The position numbers were made by a program, and so were the translations under genes. From Vicinamibacteria bacterium (GTDB lineage Bacteria > Acidobacteriota > Vicinamibacteria > Vicinamibacterales > UBA2999), in contig JAICQE010000169.1 of assembly GCA_025938035.1 (NCBI GenBank), forward strand, positions 1 to 9,332: a stretch of DNA of 9,332 nucleotides, read 5' to 3'. The notes under the pieces were generated by a model. The model was not told the DNA's origin. It did no database searches and saw nothing but the letters and a program-made list of their open reading frames with translations. This document shows positions 1 to 7,633 of the stretch, one piece after another; position 1 is the first letter of the stretch, and every line of letters starts with the position of its first letter.

Positions 1-2
1 CC

Positions 3-1719
<1,717 letters not shown>

Positions 1720-1777
1720 CTGCACCCTCCCGCGCCATCTGTAGCAAGCAAGGTGCCCCTGTGCGCGAAGCCCGTCT

Positions 1778-1808
1778 AATATAGAAACCTTCGCGGCGCG
1801 CCTGACAA
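1778..1808 (-). promoter_or_regulatory. Candidate sigma70-type promoter for the LysM gene
   Basis: On the minus strand, TTGTCA (1803-1808, five of six matches to TTGACA) is followed after 19 nt by TATATT (1778-1783, five of six matches to TATAAT). This would start transcription around 1771 and leave a ~50-nt leader before the LysM ATG. The spacer is longer than the ideal 17 nt. The same A/T-rich patch read on the plus strand (TAATAT, 1777-1782) could serve the M16 operon as a -10 box, but no convincing -35 precedes it. This is pattern matching only. Confidence 0.3.
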
Positions 1809-1816
1809 GGCGCGCC
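1795..1816. repeat. Twin palindrome GGCGCGCC separated by 6 nt
   Basis: Two copies of the self-complementary octamer GGCGCGCC (1795-1802 and 1809-1816) are separated by TGACAA. Together they can form an 8-bp GC-only stem with a 6-nt loop. They lie in the divergent spacer, 18 nt before the M16 start and just before its AAGGAG ribosome-binding site (1823-1828). The arrangement could be a 5'-leader hairpin, a dyad operator overlapping the candidate -35 box, or a dispersed intergenic repeat. Confidence 0.6.
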
Positions 1817-1833
1817 CCACGTAAGGAGTTCGC

Positions 1834-3192
1834 ATGAGTCGTCGCCTTGCTGTGATCGCCCTGATGCTGCTGGCCGTGCCGCTCGACGCCCAGTCGCCCG
1901 CTCCGGCGGCGCCGCCGTCGATACAGGTTCCCTTCCGGCAGTTCCAGCTGCCCAACGGGCTCAACGTCATCCTGCATCAGGACAAGACGGTCCCTGTCGT
2001 GGCCGTGAACGTTTGGTACCACGTTGGCTCCGCCAACGAGAAGCCGGGACGAACGGGCTTCGCGCACCTGTTCGAACATCTGATGTTCGAAGGATCGAAA
2101 AACGTTCCCGAAGGACAGTTCGACATCCTGCTCGAAGCGGCCGGCGCCAACAACAACGGCTCGACCAACAACGATCGGACGAACTACGTCATCGACCTTC
2201 CCAGCAACGCGCTCGAGCTCGCGCTGTTCCTCGAGTCCGACCGCATGGCCTATCTCCTCGACGCGATGCCGCCGGAACAGGTGAACAGCCAGCGCGACGT
2301 CGTCAAGAACGAGCGCCGCCAGAGCTATGAGAACCGGCCCTACGGGATGGCGTCGCTCGAGCTCGACAAAATGCTCTGGCCCGCCAACCACCCGTACAGC
2401 TGGCCGGTCATCGGCCACATGGAAGATCTCACCGCGGCAACGCAGGCCGACGTGCAGGAGTTCTTCAAGAAGTACTACGCACCGAACAACACCAGCCTCG
2501 TCATTGCCGGTGATATCGATCTCGATCGGACGCAGGGGCTGGTTCAGAAATGGTTCAGCGAGATACCGCGTGGTCCGGCCGTCGAACCGGTTGCACCGCC
2601 GGCCGCGGTATTGACGGGGGTCAAACGCCAGACGCTTACCGATCAGGTGTCCCTGCCGCGTCTCTACCTCGGATGGCTGACGCCGCGCCTCTTTGCCCCG
2701 GGCGATGCCACGCTGGACCTGGTGTCATCCGTACTCAGCGATGGCAAGAACTCACGGCTGTATAAACGACTCGTCTACGACGATCAGATCGCGCAGGACG
2801 TGTCCGCGTTCCAGAGTTCCGGCGCGCTTGGCAGCTCGTTCCTGATCGTCGCGACCGCGCGTCGCGGTCATACGGCCGAGGAGCTGCAGAAAGCGATCGA
2901 CGAGGAGATCGACAAGCTTCGCCGCGCTCCGCCGGAGGCGCGCGAGGTCCAGCGGGCGCTCAATCAGGTCGAGGCGTCGTTCTACCGCGCGATGGAGCGC
3001 GTCGGCGGTTTCGGCGGCAAAGCGGACCAGCTCAACGCCTATTACTTCGCAGGCGGCGGCCCTGACTTCTTCGCCGAGGATCTGGCGCGCTATACCTCGC
3101 TCACGCCGGCCGACGTGCAGGCCGCGGTCGTCAGGTGGCTGCCGCGCGATCGCCGCATCGAGCTCGTGGTGCTGCCGGAGGAAAAGAAATGA
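1834..3192 (+). CDS. M16 zinc peptidase, catalytic (HxxEH) subunit, exported
   Basis: A 452-residue M16-family metallopeptidase half-barrel protein. The N-terminus (MSRRLAVIALMLLAVPLDA) is a signal peptide, so it should act in the periplasm or outside. The inverted zinc motif HLFEH sits at residues 78-82: H78 and H82 are ligands and E81 is the catalytic base. E160 (VVKNERR) is the expected third ligand. The C-terminal M16 domain begins around residue 200. At the position of the conserved Arg/Tyr pair it has V314 and Q321, so it should need a partner to complete the active site. The next gene supplies that partner. The ATG at 1834 has AAGGAG 5 nt upstream and begins the signal peptide. It is first in a three-gene operon with 4-nt overlaps. 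Family assignment is firm. The substrate is unknown; such pairs degrade peptides. Confidence 0.94.
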   Translation: MSRRLAVIALMLLAVPLDAQSPAPAAPPSIQVPFRQFQLPNGLNVILHQDKTVPVVAVNVWYHVGSANEKPGRTGFAHLFEHLMFEGSKNVPEGQFDILLEAAGANNNGSTNNDRTNYVIDLPSNALELALFLESDRMAYLLDAMPPEQVNSQRDVVKNERRQSYENRPYGMASLELDKMLWPANHPYSWPVIGHMEDLTAATQADVQEFFKKYYAPNNTSLVIAGDIDLDRTQGLVQKWFSEIPRGPAVEPVAPPAAVLTGVKRQTLTDQVSLPRLYLGWLTPRLFAPGDATLDLVSSVLSDGKNSRLYKRLVYDDQIAQDVSAFQSSGALGSSFLIVATARRGHTAEELQKAIDEEIDKLRRAPPEAREVQRALNQVEASFYRAMERVGGFGGKADQLNAYYFAGGGPDFFAEDLARYTSLTPADVQAAVVRWLPRDRRIELVVLPEEKK

Positions 3193-4616
3193 AGGCGCTC
3201 ATCTCCGTCTTCGTCGTTCTGGCCACCGCGGCGGGGTTTGCACAGCAGGCTCCGAACCGGTCCAAACCACCCGCTCTCGCACCGGCGCCGCAGCTGACGC
3301 TGCCGCCGATCCAGAAACGAACCCTCTCCAACGGCCTCGCCGTCTGGGTTGTGGAAGCGCACAAGGTGCCGCTCGTCCAGGTCAACCTGCTGGTCCACGC
3401 CGGCAGCGGCGACGATCCGGCCGGCAAGTTCGGCGTCGCCAGCCTGACGGCAGCGATGCTCGACGAAGGCGCTGGATCGCGTTCGGCGCTGCAGATTGCA
3501 GACGAGGTCGAGTTCCTGGGCGCTGACCTGGGTACGAGCAGTTCGTTCGACGCGTCGGCGGTGCGTCTGAACGTGCCGGCCGCCCGCCTGGCGGCGGCGC
3601 TGCCGATCATGGCGGACGTGGCATTGCGCCCGACATTTCCGCAGGCCGAGCTCGATCGCCTCCGTCAGGAGCGTCTGACCACGCTGCTGCAGGCACGCGA
3701 CGATGCGGCGCAGGTTGCGCCGCTCGCCTTCGGGCGCGTCGTCTACGGCGGGACGCATCGCTACGGCACGTCGGCCATGGGCACCCAGGCCACGCTGAAG
3801 GCGTTCACCATCGCCGACCTCCGTTCGTTCCATACCACGATGTATCACCCCGCCGGCGCAACGCTGGTCGTCGCTGGAGACATCACGACGGACGCCGTGC
3901 TGCCGCTTCTGGAAAAACAGTTCGGCGGGTGGAAGGCGGCGGGCGCGCCGCGCACACCGGTCGCGCTGGCACCCCAGCTCACACAGGCCCAGGTCTTCAT
4001 CGTCGACATGCCAGGCTCCGAGCAGTCGCAGGTCCGCATCGGCTGGGTCGGCGTCCCGCGATCGACCCCGGACTATTTCGCCCTGCAGGTGCTGAACACG
4101 ATTCTCGGCGGGTCGTTCACGTCGCGGCTGAATCAGAACCTCCGCGAGAAGAACCAGTACACCTATGGCGCCAGCTCGCGTTTCGACATGCGCCTGTCGG
4201 CAGGACCCTTCTTCGCCGGCGCAGGGATTCAGACCGACAAGACCGCCGACGCGCTGAGGGAGTTCTTCAACGAGCTGAACGGCATCGGCAAGCCGGTCAG
4301 CGCCGAGGAGCTGGCCAAGGCCAAGAACTACATCGCGCTCGGGGTCCCGAGCGAGTTCGAGACGATCCAGGATCTCGCCTCGCACGTCGAGGAGATGATC
4401 ATCTACAAACTTCCGGACGATTACTTCGCGCGTTACATCGCCAACATCCAGGCGGTGACCGCCGCTGCTGTCCAGAAGGCGGCTGCCACCTACATCCAGC
4501 CGGGCAAGTTCGCCGTCGTCATCGCCGGCGACCGCAAGGCCATCGAAACCGGCGTGCAGGGGCTGAAGCTTGGAACCGTGCGCGTGCTCACGGTGGACGA
4601 GGCGATCGGCTCGTGA
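3189..4616 (+). CDS. M16 peptidase-like partner subunit lacking the zinc motif, exported
   Basis: A 475-residue M16-family protein starting with a signal peptide (residues 1-18, ending GFA). Where its partner has HLFEH, this chain has S85-L-T-A88-A89, so the zinc ligands and base are gone. It keeps the substrate-binding pair R319 and Y326 in NLREKNQYTYG, with the 7-residue spacing found in active M16 enzymes. This is the pattern of M16B heterodimers, in which one chain holds HxxEH and the other holds R/Y. The start is ATG at 3189, overlapping the previous stop as ATGA, with a strong GGAGG (3177-3181) 7 nt upstream. The frame is open 54 nt further upstream, but that would put residues before the signal peptide. 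It is probably inactive alone and forms the second half of a dimeric peptidase. Confidence 0.93.
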   Translation: MKALISVFVVLATAAGFAQQAPNRSKPPALAPAPQLTLPPIQKRTLSNGLAVWVVEAHKVPLVQVNLLVHAGSGDDPAGKFGVASLTAAMLDEGAGSRSALQIADEVEFLGADLGTSSSFDASAVRLNVPAARLAAALPIMADVALRPTFPQAELDRLRQERLTTLLQARDDAAQVAPLAFGRVVYGGTHRYGTSAMGTQATLKAFTIADLRSFHTTMYHPAGATLVVAGDITTDAVLPLLEKQFGGWKAAGAPRTPVALAPQLTQAQVFIVDMPGSEQSQVRIGWVGVPRSTPDYFALQVLNTILGGSFTSRLNQNLREKNQYTYGASSRFDMRLSAGPFFAGAGIQTDKTADALREFFNELNGIGKPVSAEELAKAKNYIALGVPSEFETIQDLASHVEEMIIYKLPDDYFARYIANIQAVTAAAVQKAAATYIQPGKFAVVIAGDRKAIETGVQGLKLGTVRVLTVDEAIGS

Positions 4617-5104
4617 ACGTTCCGTTCGCGCCGCTGCTCGATTACTCCGACCACGAACGGCGGAAGTGGCGCGAATGGATTGCCGCCGACCCGACACGGA
4701 TGTCGATCGTGCTGCAGCCGGGCGGCCGCTTCCCTACCGCCGCCGAGCTGCTCGATCACATCTTCTACGTCGAGCGCCGACACCTGTCGCGGCTGCAAGG
4801 ATCGACGCCGCCCGAGGAAAGCGGCGTTCCGCTCGGCGACTGGCAGCGTCTGTTCGAATACGCCGAACTCGTGCGGGCGGACCTGCGCCGCTACGTGTCG
4901 GAGGTGACGGACGCCGTTGCTGACAGCCAGATCGGGTGGAACGCGATCGGTATCGGACCCATCTCGCTGTCACGACGGCGGCTCCTGATGCACGTCTTCC
5001 TGCACGAGGTTCGCCATCTGGCGCAACTGGCCCAGGCGGCGCGCGCGAGCGGCATCGAGCCACCGGGCAACCACGACCTGTTCCTCTTCGAGGGATTCGA
5101 TTAG
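4613..5104 (+). CDS. DinB-family (four-helix, metal-binding) protein, 163 aa
   Basis: A DinB/YfiT-fold protein. The family contains divalent-metal four-helix bundles, some of which are thiol-dependent transferases; many members have no known reaction. Signature histidines are present: H49 in LLDHIFYVERRHL, and H127, H131 and H135 spaced four apart in HVFLHEVRHLAQ. H49, H131 and H135 are the likely metal triad. The PPGNHDLF motif near the C-terminus is common in this subgroup. No signal peptide is seen, so it should be cytoplasmic, unlike its two exported operon neighbours. The GTG start at 4613 overlaps the previous stop (GTGA), with GAGG (4599-4602) 10 nt upstream. An ATG at residue 30 would remove helix 1. 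The gene ends in a stop that overlaps the convergent asparaginase stop. The family is secure; substrate and link to the peptidases are unknown. Confidence 0.88.
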   Translation: MNVPFAPLLDYSDHERRKWREWIAADPTRMSIVLQPGGRFPTAAELLDHIFYVERRHLSRLQGSTPPEESGVPLGDWQRLFEYAELVRADLRRYVSEVTDAVADSQIGWNAIGIGPISLSRRRLLMHVFLHEVRHLAQLAQAARASGIEPPGNHDLFLFEGFD

Positions 5105-5583
5105 ATCCGTTCGAACGCGCCGGTCGTGCGGTTCTTTCGCACCTGGTCCCACGGGAAGTGCTGCCCGTTCATCGCGACGTACACGCCAGGCGGCAGCACT
5201 TGCGCGAACGACAGCGCGCTCCCGAGGTTGAACAACCCGTCCGAGCTGCCGAAGGCATACGGAATCATCGCGCCGGTCAGGACGACTGTTTTTCCTGCGA
5301 CACCGGCGGCAATCGCACGGGCCGTTTCGACCATCGTGTCCGTGCCGTGCGTAATGACGATGCGCGATTCGGCGGACTGGACGCAGTTCCGGACGATGAG
5401 CTCGCGGTCCGCGTCCGTCATGTCGAGGCTGTCGACCATCATCAGCGTGCGCACAGTCACATCAACCCGAGAGCGGCCGAGAGTCAGCATCTCCTGCAGG
5501 TGCGTGTCCTCGAAGGACAGGACGCCCCGGATCTCGTCATAGGTCTTGTCGAACGTTCCGCCTGTTACGAAGATGCGAATCAT
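5101..5583 (-). CDS. Short asparaginase-domain protein (N-terminal domain only), 160 aa
   Basis: This matches the N-terminal domain of L-asparaginases, which hydrolyse asparagine to aspartate and ammonia. Catalytic positions are present: T10 in VTGGTFDKTYD, T81 and D82 in THGTDTM, and K98 in GKTVVLTGAM. Full enzymes are about 320-350 residues, and the C-terminal domain that completes the family's active site across the dimer is absent. The protein ends cleanly (WDQVRKNRTTGAFERI), and bacterial asparaginase-domain proteins of this half length are known. It therefore looks like a stable short form rather than a broken gene. Activity on asparagine is uncertain. No signal peptide is seen. The start at 5583 has only a weak GGTGA upstream, and the inverted-repeat arm begins about 10 nt before it. 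The TAA stop overlaps the DinB stop. Confidence 0.88.
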   Translation of the reverse strand: MIRIFVTGGTFDKTYDEIRGVLSFEDTHLQEMLTLGRSRVDVTVRTLMMVDSLDMTDADRELIVRNCVQSAESRIVITHGTDTMVETARAIAAGVAGKTVVLTGAMIPYAFGSSDGLFNLGSALSFAQVLPPGVYVAMNGQHFPWDQVRKNRTTGAFERI

Positions 5584-5592
5584 GGTTCACCA

Positions 5593-5774
5593 GGAAACGG
5601 AGGTTGCGGAGGGAACGGATTCACAGGAGGAACGGAGCACCGGAGGACGAACGGTGTGTCGGCCCAACTTCGTGATTTTCGTGCGCTTCGTGTCCTTCGT
5701 GGTTAAAACTCCGTTCGTCTCCGTTCCTCCGTTGCTCCTGTAAAACCGTTCCCCCCGTCACCTCCGTCGCCTCC
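5593..5774. repeat. Imperfect long inverted repeat (two ~60-nt arms around a ~56-nt loop)
   Basis: The left arm (5593-5654) and the reverse complement of the right arm (5711-5774) align over about 58 nt with roughly eight mismatches and one gap. Both contain GGGAACGG, ACAGGAG, CAACGGAG-like units and end in ACGAACGG at the inner edge. Each arm is purine-rich on one strand, built from degenerate CGGAGG units. The loop (5655-5710) holds the CTTCGTG repeat. The element fills the gap upstream of the asparaginase gene, and its right arm runs into the last codons of the 30-residue ORF. On RNA from either strand it could fold into a long interrupted hairpin. It resembles a dispersed palindromic intergenic element. 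No transposase or target duplication was found. Confidence 0.8.
5668..5701. repeat. Four CTTCGTG units with exact 9-nt period
   Basis: CTTCGTG occurs at 5668, 5686 and 5695, with a one-base variant TTTCGTG at 5677, so units begin every 9 nt with two variable bases between them. Read on the minus strand, one frame gives HEGHEAHENHE. Peptides of this kind are, from general experience, a familiar artefact of intergenic repeats in many genomes. The array occupies the loop of the long inverted repeat. Confidence 0.85.
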
Positions 5775-5850
5775 CGGCGCGCAGCATTCCCCCGATCAGC
5801 CACGCGACCACTAGCAGCAGAAGGATGATGACGATGGCGCGGCCGATCAT
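5758..5850 (-). CDS. Putative 30-aa single-span membrane microprotein after the symporter
   Basis: A 30-codon ORF whose ATG lies 1 nt after the symporter stop (TGACATG), with AAAGG 9 nt upstream. It starts MIGRAIVIILLLL, has an uninterrupted hydrophobic stretch at residues ~5-23, and ends in a basic tail RAGRRRR. The positive-inside rule predicts the C-terminus in the cytoplasm. The size and single span resemble known tiny subunits of membrane complexes such as KdpF (29 aa) and CydX. No homology is claimed. The last four codons lie in the right arm of the long inverted repeat, so the Arg tail may come from that element. It could be an accessory subunit of the symporter or a chance ORF. The coupling and the clean transmembrane profile favour a real gene. 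Confidence 0.55.
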   Translation of the reverse strand: MIGRAIVIILLLLVVAWLIGGMLRAGRRRR

Positions 5851-5851
5851 G

Positions 5852-7546
5852 TCAGCTGACCTTTCGCGGCGCAGTGAACAGGCTCACCAGCAGACCAACA
5901 ATCACCACCGCGACGGCGCCGGTCACGTTGTGCCAGAGGAACTCGATGTCGGTGTACTGCTCGGCGAGGCCGACGCTCGTCATGCCGGCGATCAGGCCGA
6001 TGAATGCGCCCGCCGGGGTCGCGCGTGGAAACGCAATCGCAAGGATGAACACCCCGAGGATCGAGCCGTAGAAGTACGACCCGAACTGATTCACCACCTC
6101 GATGAGAGACCCCAGCTGCGCCGCCCAGATCGCCACGGCCGTTGCAAACAACCCCCAGAACGCGGTCGCCAGGCGCGAGACCCGCAGATAGTGGCTGTCG
6201 TCGGCAACGGGCCGCACGAATCGCCGGTAGAAGTCGATCACCGTCGCCGTCGACAGGGCGGCCAGCTCCGCTGAGATCGTCGACATGGCGGCCGCAAAAA
6301 TCGCCGCAATCAGCAGGCCGACAATGCCGACCGGCATATAGGTGGTGATGAACGTGGGAAACACGTAGTTCACATCGCTGTACGACCGGACGTTGGTGGT
6401 CTCGCGGACCAGCGCCAGCGCCTGCCCGCGCACCGCACGCGCTTCCGCTTCGCGCAGCTTGAATTCCGTTCCGGCGGCGGCGAGCAGCTGCGTGTCGCCG
6501 GCGGTCTCCGCACGGGCCATACCGGCCGCGGCCGCGGCGCGCGAGGCGGTGATCTCCTCGTGACGGCGTTCCAGCGCCGCGTATTCCATCGCCCGCGGGC
6601 CCTCGGACATCGCACGCGCGCGGGCAGGGTCGAACAGCAGCGGCGACGGCGTGAACACGTAGAACACGAACATCAGCACGCCGACCAGCAGAACGAGCGC
6701 CTGCAGCGGGATCTTCCAATAGGCGCTCATCAGCAGCGAGTCCCGCGCCTCGTCGATCGAACGGGTGGCCAGATATCTCTGCACCTGGCTCTGATCCGTC
6801 CCGAAGTAGGAGCAGAAGAGGAAGAACGCGGCAATCATCCCGGACCAGAACGTCCAGCGGTTTTCGAGATCGAACGTGAAGTCGAACGTCTGCATCCGGC
6901 CGGTGGAGCCGGCCAGCTTCAACGCCTGCACGACACCGACGTCCGCCGGAAGATTGACGATCAACACAATGACCGCGGCGACGAGGCCGGCGACGATCAG
7001 GACCATCTGCTTGACGTCTGTCCACGTGACGGCCTGGACCCCGCCGAACATCGTGTAGACCGCGGTCGGCAGCGCGATGAAGAGCGCCGTCGAGGTGACG
7101 TTGAGGCCGAGCACCACGGCGAGCACGACAGCCGGCGCCGAAATCACCACGCCCAGCGACATGCTGCGCGAGAGGAGAAACAGGAAGCTCGTCAGCGCGC
7201 GCGTCTTCGCATCGAACCGCTGCTCGAGATACTCGTACGCCGTATAGATCCGCGCGCGATGGAAGAACGGCACCAGCGTCACCGACAACACGATCATCGC
7301 GATCGGCAGCGAGTAGTAGAACTGCAGGAAACGCATGCCGTCCGCGTATCCCTGCCCGGTCGTGCCGATCATCGTGATGGCGCTGAGCTGCGTCGCCATA
7401 ACTGACAGGCCGACCGCCCACCATGGCAGGCTCCGCGAGCCGAGGAAATAGCCTTCCAGCTCGTGGCTGCGCTTGGTCAGGCGCAGCCCGTCCCAAATCA
7501 TCCAGACGAGGTAGACCCCTATGATTGCCCAATCGATCGGATGCAT
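5852..7546 (-). CDS. Sodium:solute symporter (SSS family), 564 aa
   Basis: An inner-membrane secondary transporter that imports an organic solute with Na+. About 13 hydrophobic spans can be seen between residues 5 and 559. Family marks are YTMFGGVQAVTWTD (GG at 168-169, in the SSS signature region), GTDQSQVQRYLATRS (249-263), and AAAMSTISAELAALST (418-433). S422 and T423 of the last match the Na2-site S340/T341 of PutP. Residues ~303-392 form an unusually long Ala/Glu/Arg-rich, probably helical insertion between two spans, likely periplasmic. The substrate cannot be assigned. The ATG at 7546 begins the expected first helix (MHPIDWAIIGVYLVW). No good ribosome-binding site is near, and the 27-residue ORF stops 3 nt upstream, so coupled translation is likely. 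The preceding lyase suggests the imported compound may be its substrate (inference). Confidence 0.93.
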   Translation of the reverse strand: MHPIDWAIIGVYLVWMIWDGLRLTKRSHELEGYFLGSRSLPWWAVGLSVMATQLSAITMIGTTGQGYADGMRFLQFYYSLPIAMIVLSVTLVPFFHRARIYTAYEYLEQRFDAKTRALTSFLFLLSRSMSLGVVISAPAVVLAVVLGLNVTSTALFIALPTAVYTMFGGVQAVTWTDVKQMVLIVAGLVAAVIVLIVNLPADVGVVQALKLAGSTGRMQTFDFTFDLENRWTFWSGMIAAFFLFCSYFGTDQSQVQRYLATRSIDEARDSLLMSAYWKIPLQALVLLVGVLMFVFYVFTPSPLLFDPARARAMSEGPRAMEYAALERRHEEITASRAAAAAGMARAETAGDTQLLAAAGTEFKLREAEARAVRGQALALVRETTNVRSYSDVNYVFPTFITTYMPVGIVGLLIAAIFAAAMSTISAELAALSTATVIDFYRRFVRPVADDSHYLRVSRLATAFWGLFATAVAIWAAQLGSLIEVVNQFGSYFYGSILGVFILAIAFPRATPAGAFIGLIAGMTSVGLAEQYTDIEFLWHNVTGAVAVVIVGLLVSLFTAPRKVS

Positions 7547-7549
7547 CGT

Positions 7550-7633
7550 CTACGAGAAATATTCCTGCAGCAGGTAAAGAGCCGCGAGAACCGCGACCCA
7601 GACGGTGAGAACCCGCAGGTACGTCGCCTTCAT
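7550..7633 (-). CDS. Putative 27-aa single-span membrane microprotein between lyase and symporter
   Basis: A 27-codon ORF (starting MKATYLRVLTVWVAVLAAL and ending LLQEYFS). Its ATG overlaps the lyase stop as ATGA, and its TAG ends 3 nt before the symporter ATG. GGAG (7643-7646) is 9 nt upstream. Residues ~6-22 are a hydrophobic span with Lys/Arg on the N-terminal side and Glu on the C-terminal side, so the N-terminus should face the cytoplasm. That orientation is opposite to the 30-residue protein after the symporter. Exact packing between two definite genes and a full transmembrane segment argue for a real gene. It may be a symporter subunit, or a leader whose translation delivers ribosomes to the poorly led symporter start. 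No known family was recognised. Confidence 0.65.
   Translation of the reverse strand: MKATYLRVLTVWVAVLAALYLLQEYFS

Noticed and set aside
1720..2418. Upstream extension of the LysM frame
   Set aside because: The extension is antisense to the M16 signal peptide and catalytic domain, has no domain of its own, and the ATG at 1719 has a good ribosome-binding site.
3090..4697. 535-codon open frame on the minus strand opposite the second M16 gene
   Set aside because: Arg/Asp/His-rich composition, no recognisable domain, and lies antisense to a clear M16 protein; a high-GC codon-position artefact.
5668..5701. CRISPR-like array
   Set aside because: Units are 7 nt with 2-nt gaps, far too short for repeats and spacers, and there are no cas genes.
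5546..5743. 65-codon plus-strand frame across the asparaginase start and repeat element
   Set aside because: The first part is antisense to the asparaginase N-terminus and the rest is repeat-derived, with no recognisable protein.
5584..5757. Standard intrinsic terminator after the symporter unit
   Set aside because: The long inverted repeat can form a stem, but no T-run follows either arm on the minus strand in the usual way.
5621..5803. 60-codon minus-strand frame containing HEGHEAHENHE
   Set aside because: It is a translation of the intergenic CTTCGTG array and inverted-repeat arms, not a protein.
6560..7405. 281-codon plus-strand frame inside the symporter region
   Set aside because: Arg/His/Glu-rich antisense shadow with no domain.
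5847..7532. 561-codon minus-strand frame overlapping the symporter in another frame
   Set aside because: Arg/Gly/Asp-rich with no membrane spans; the neighbouring frame has all SSS motifs.
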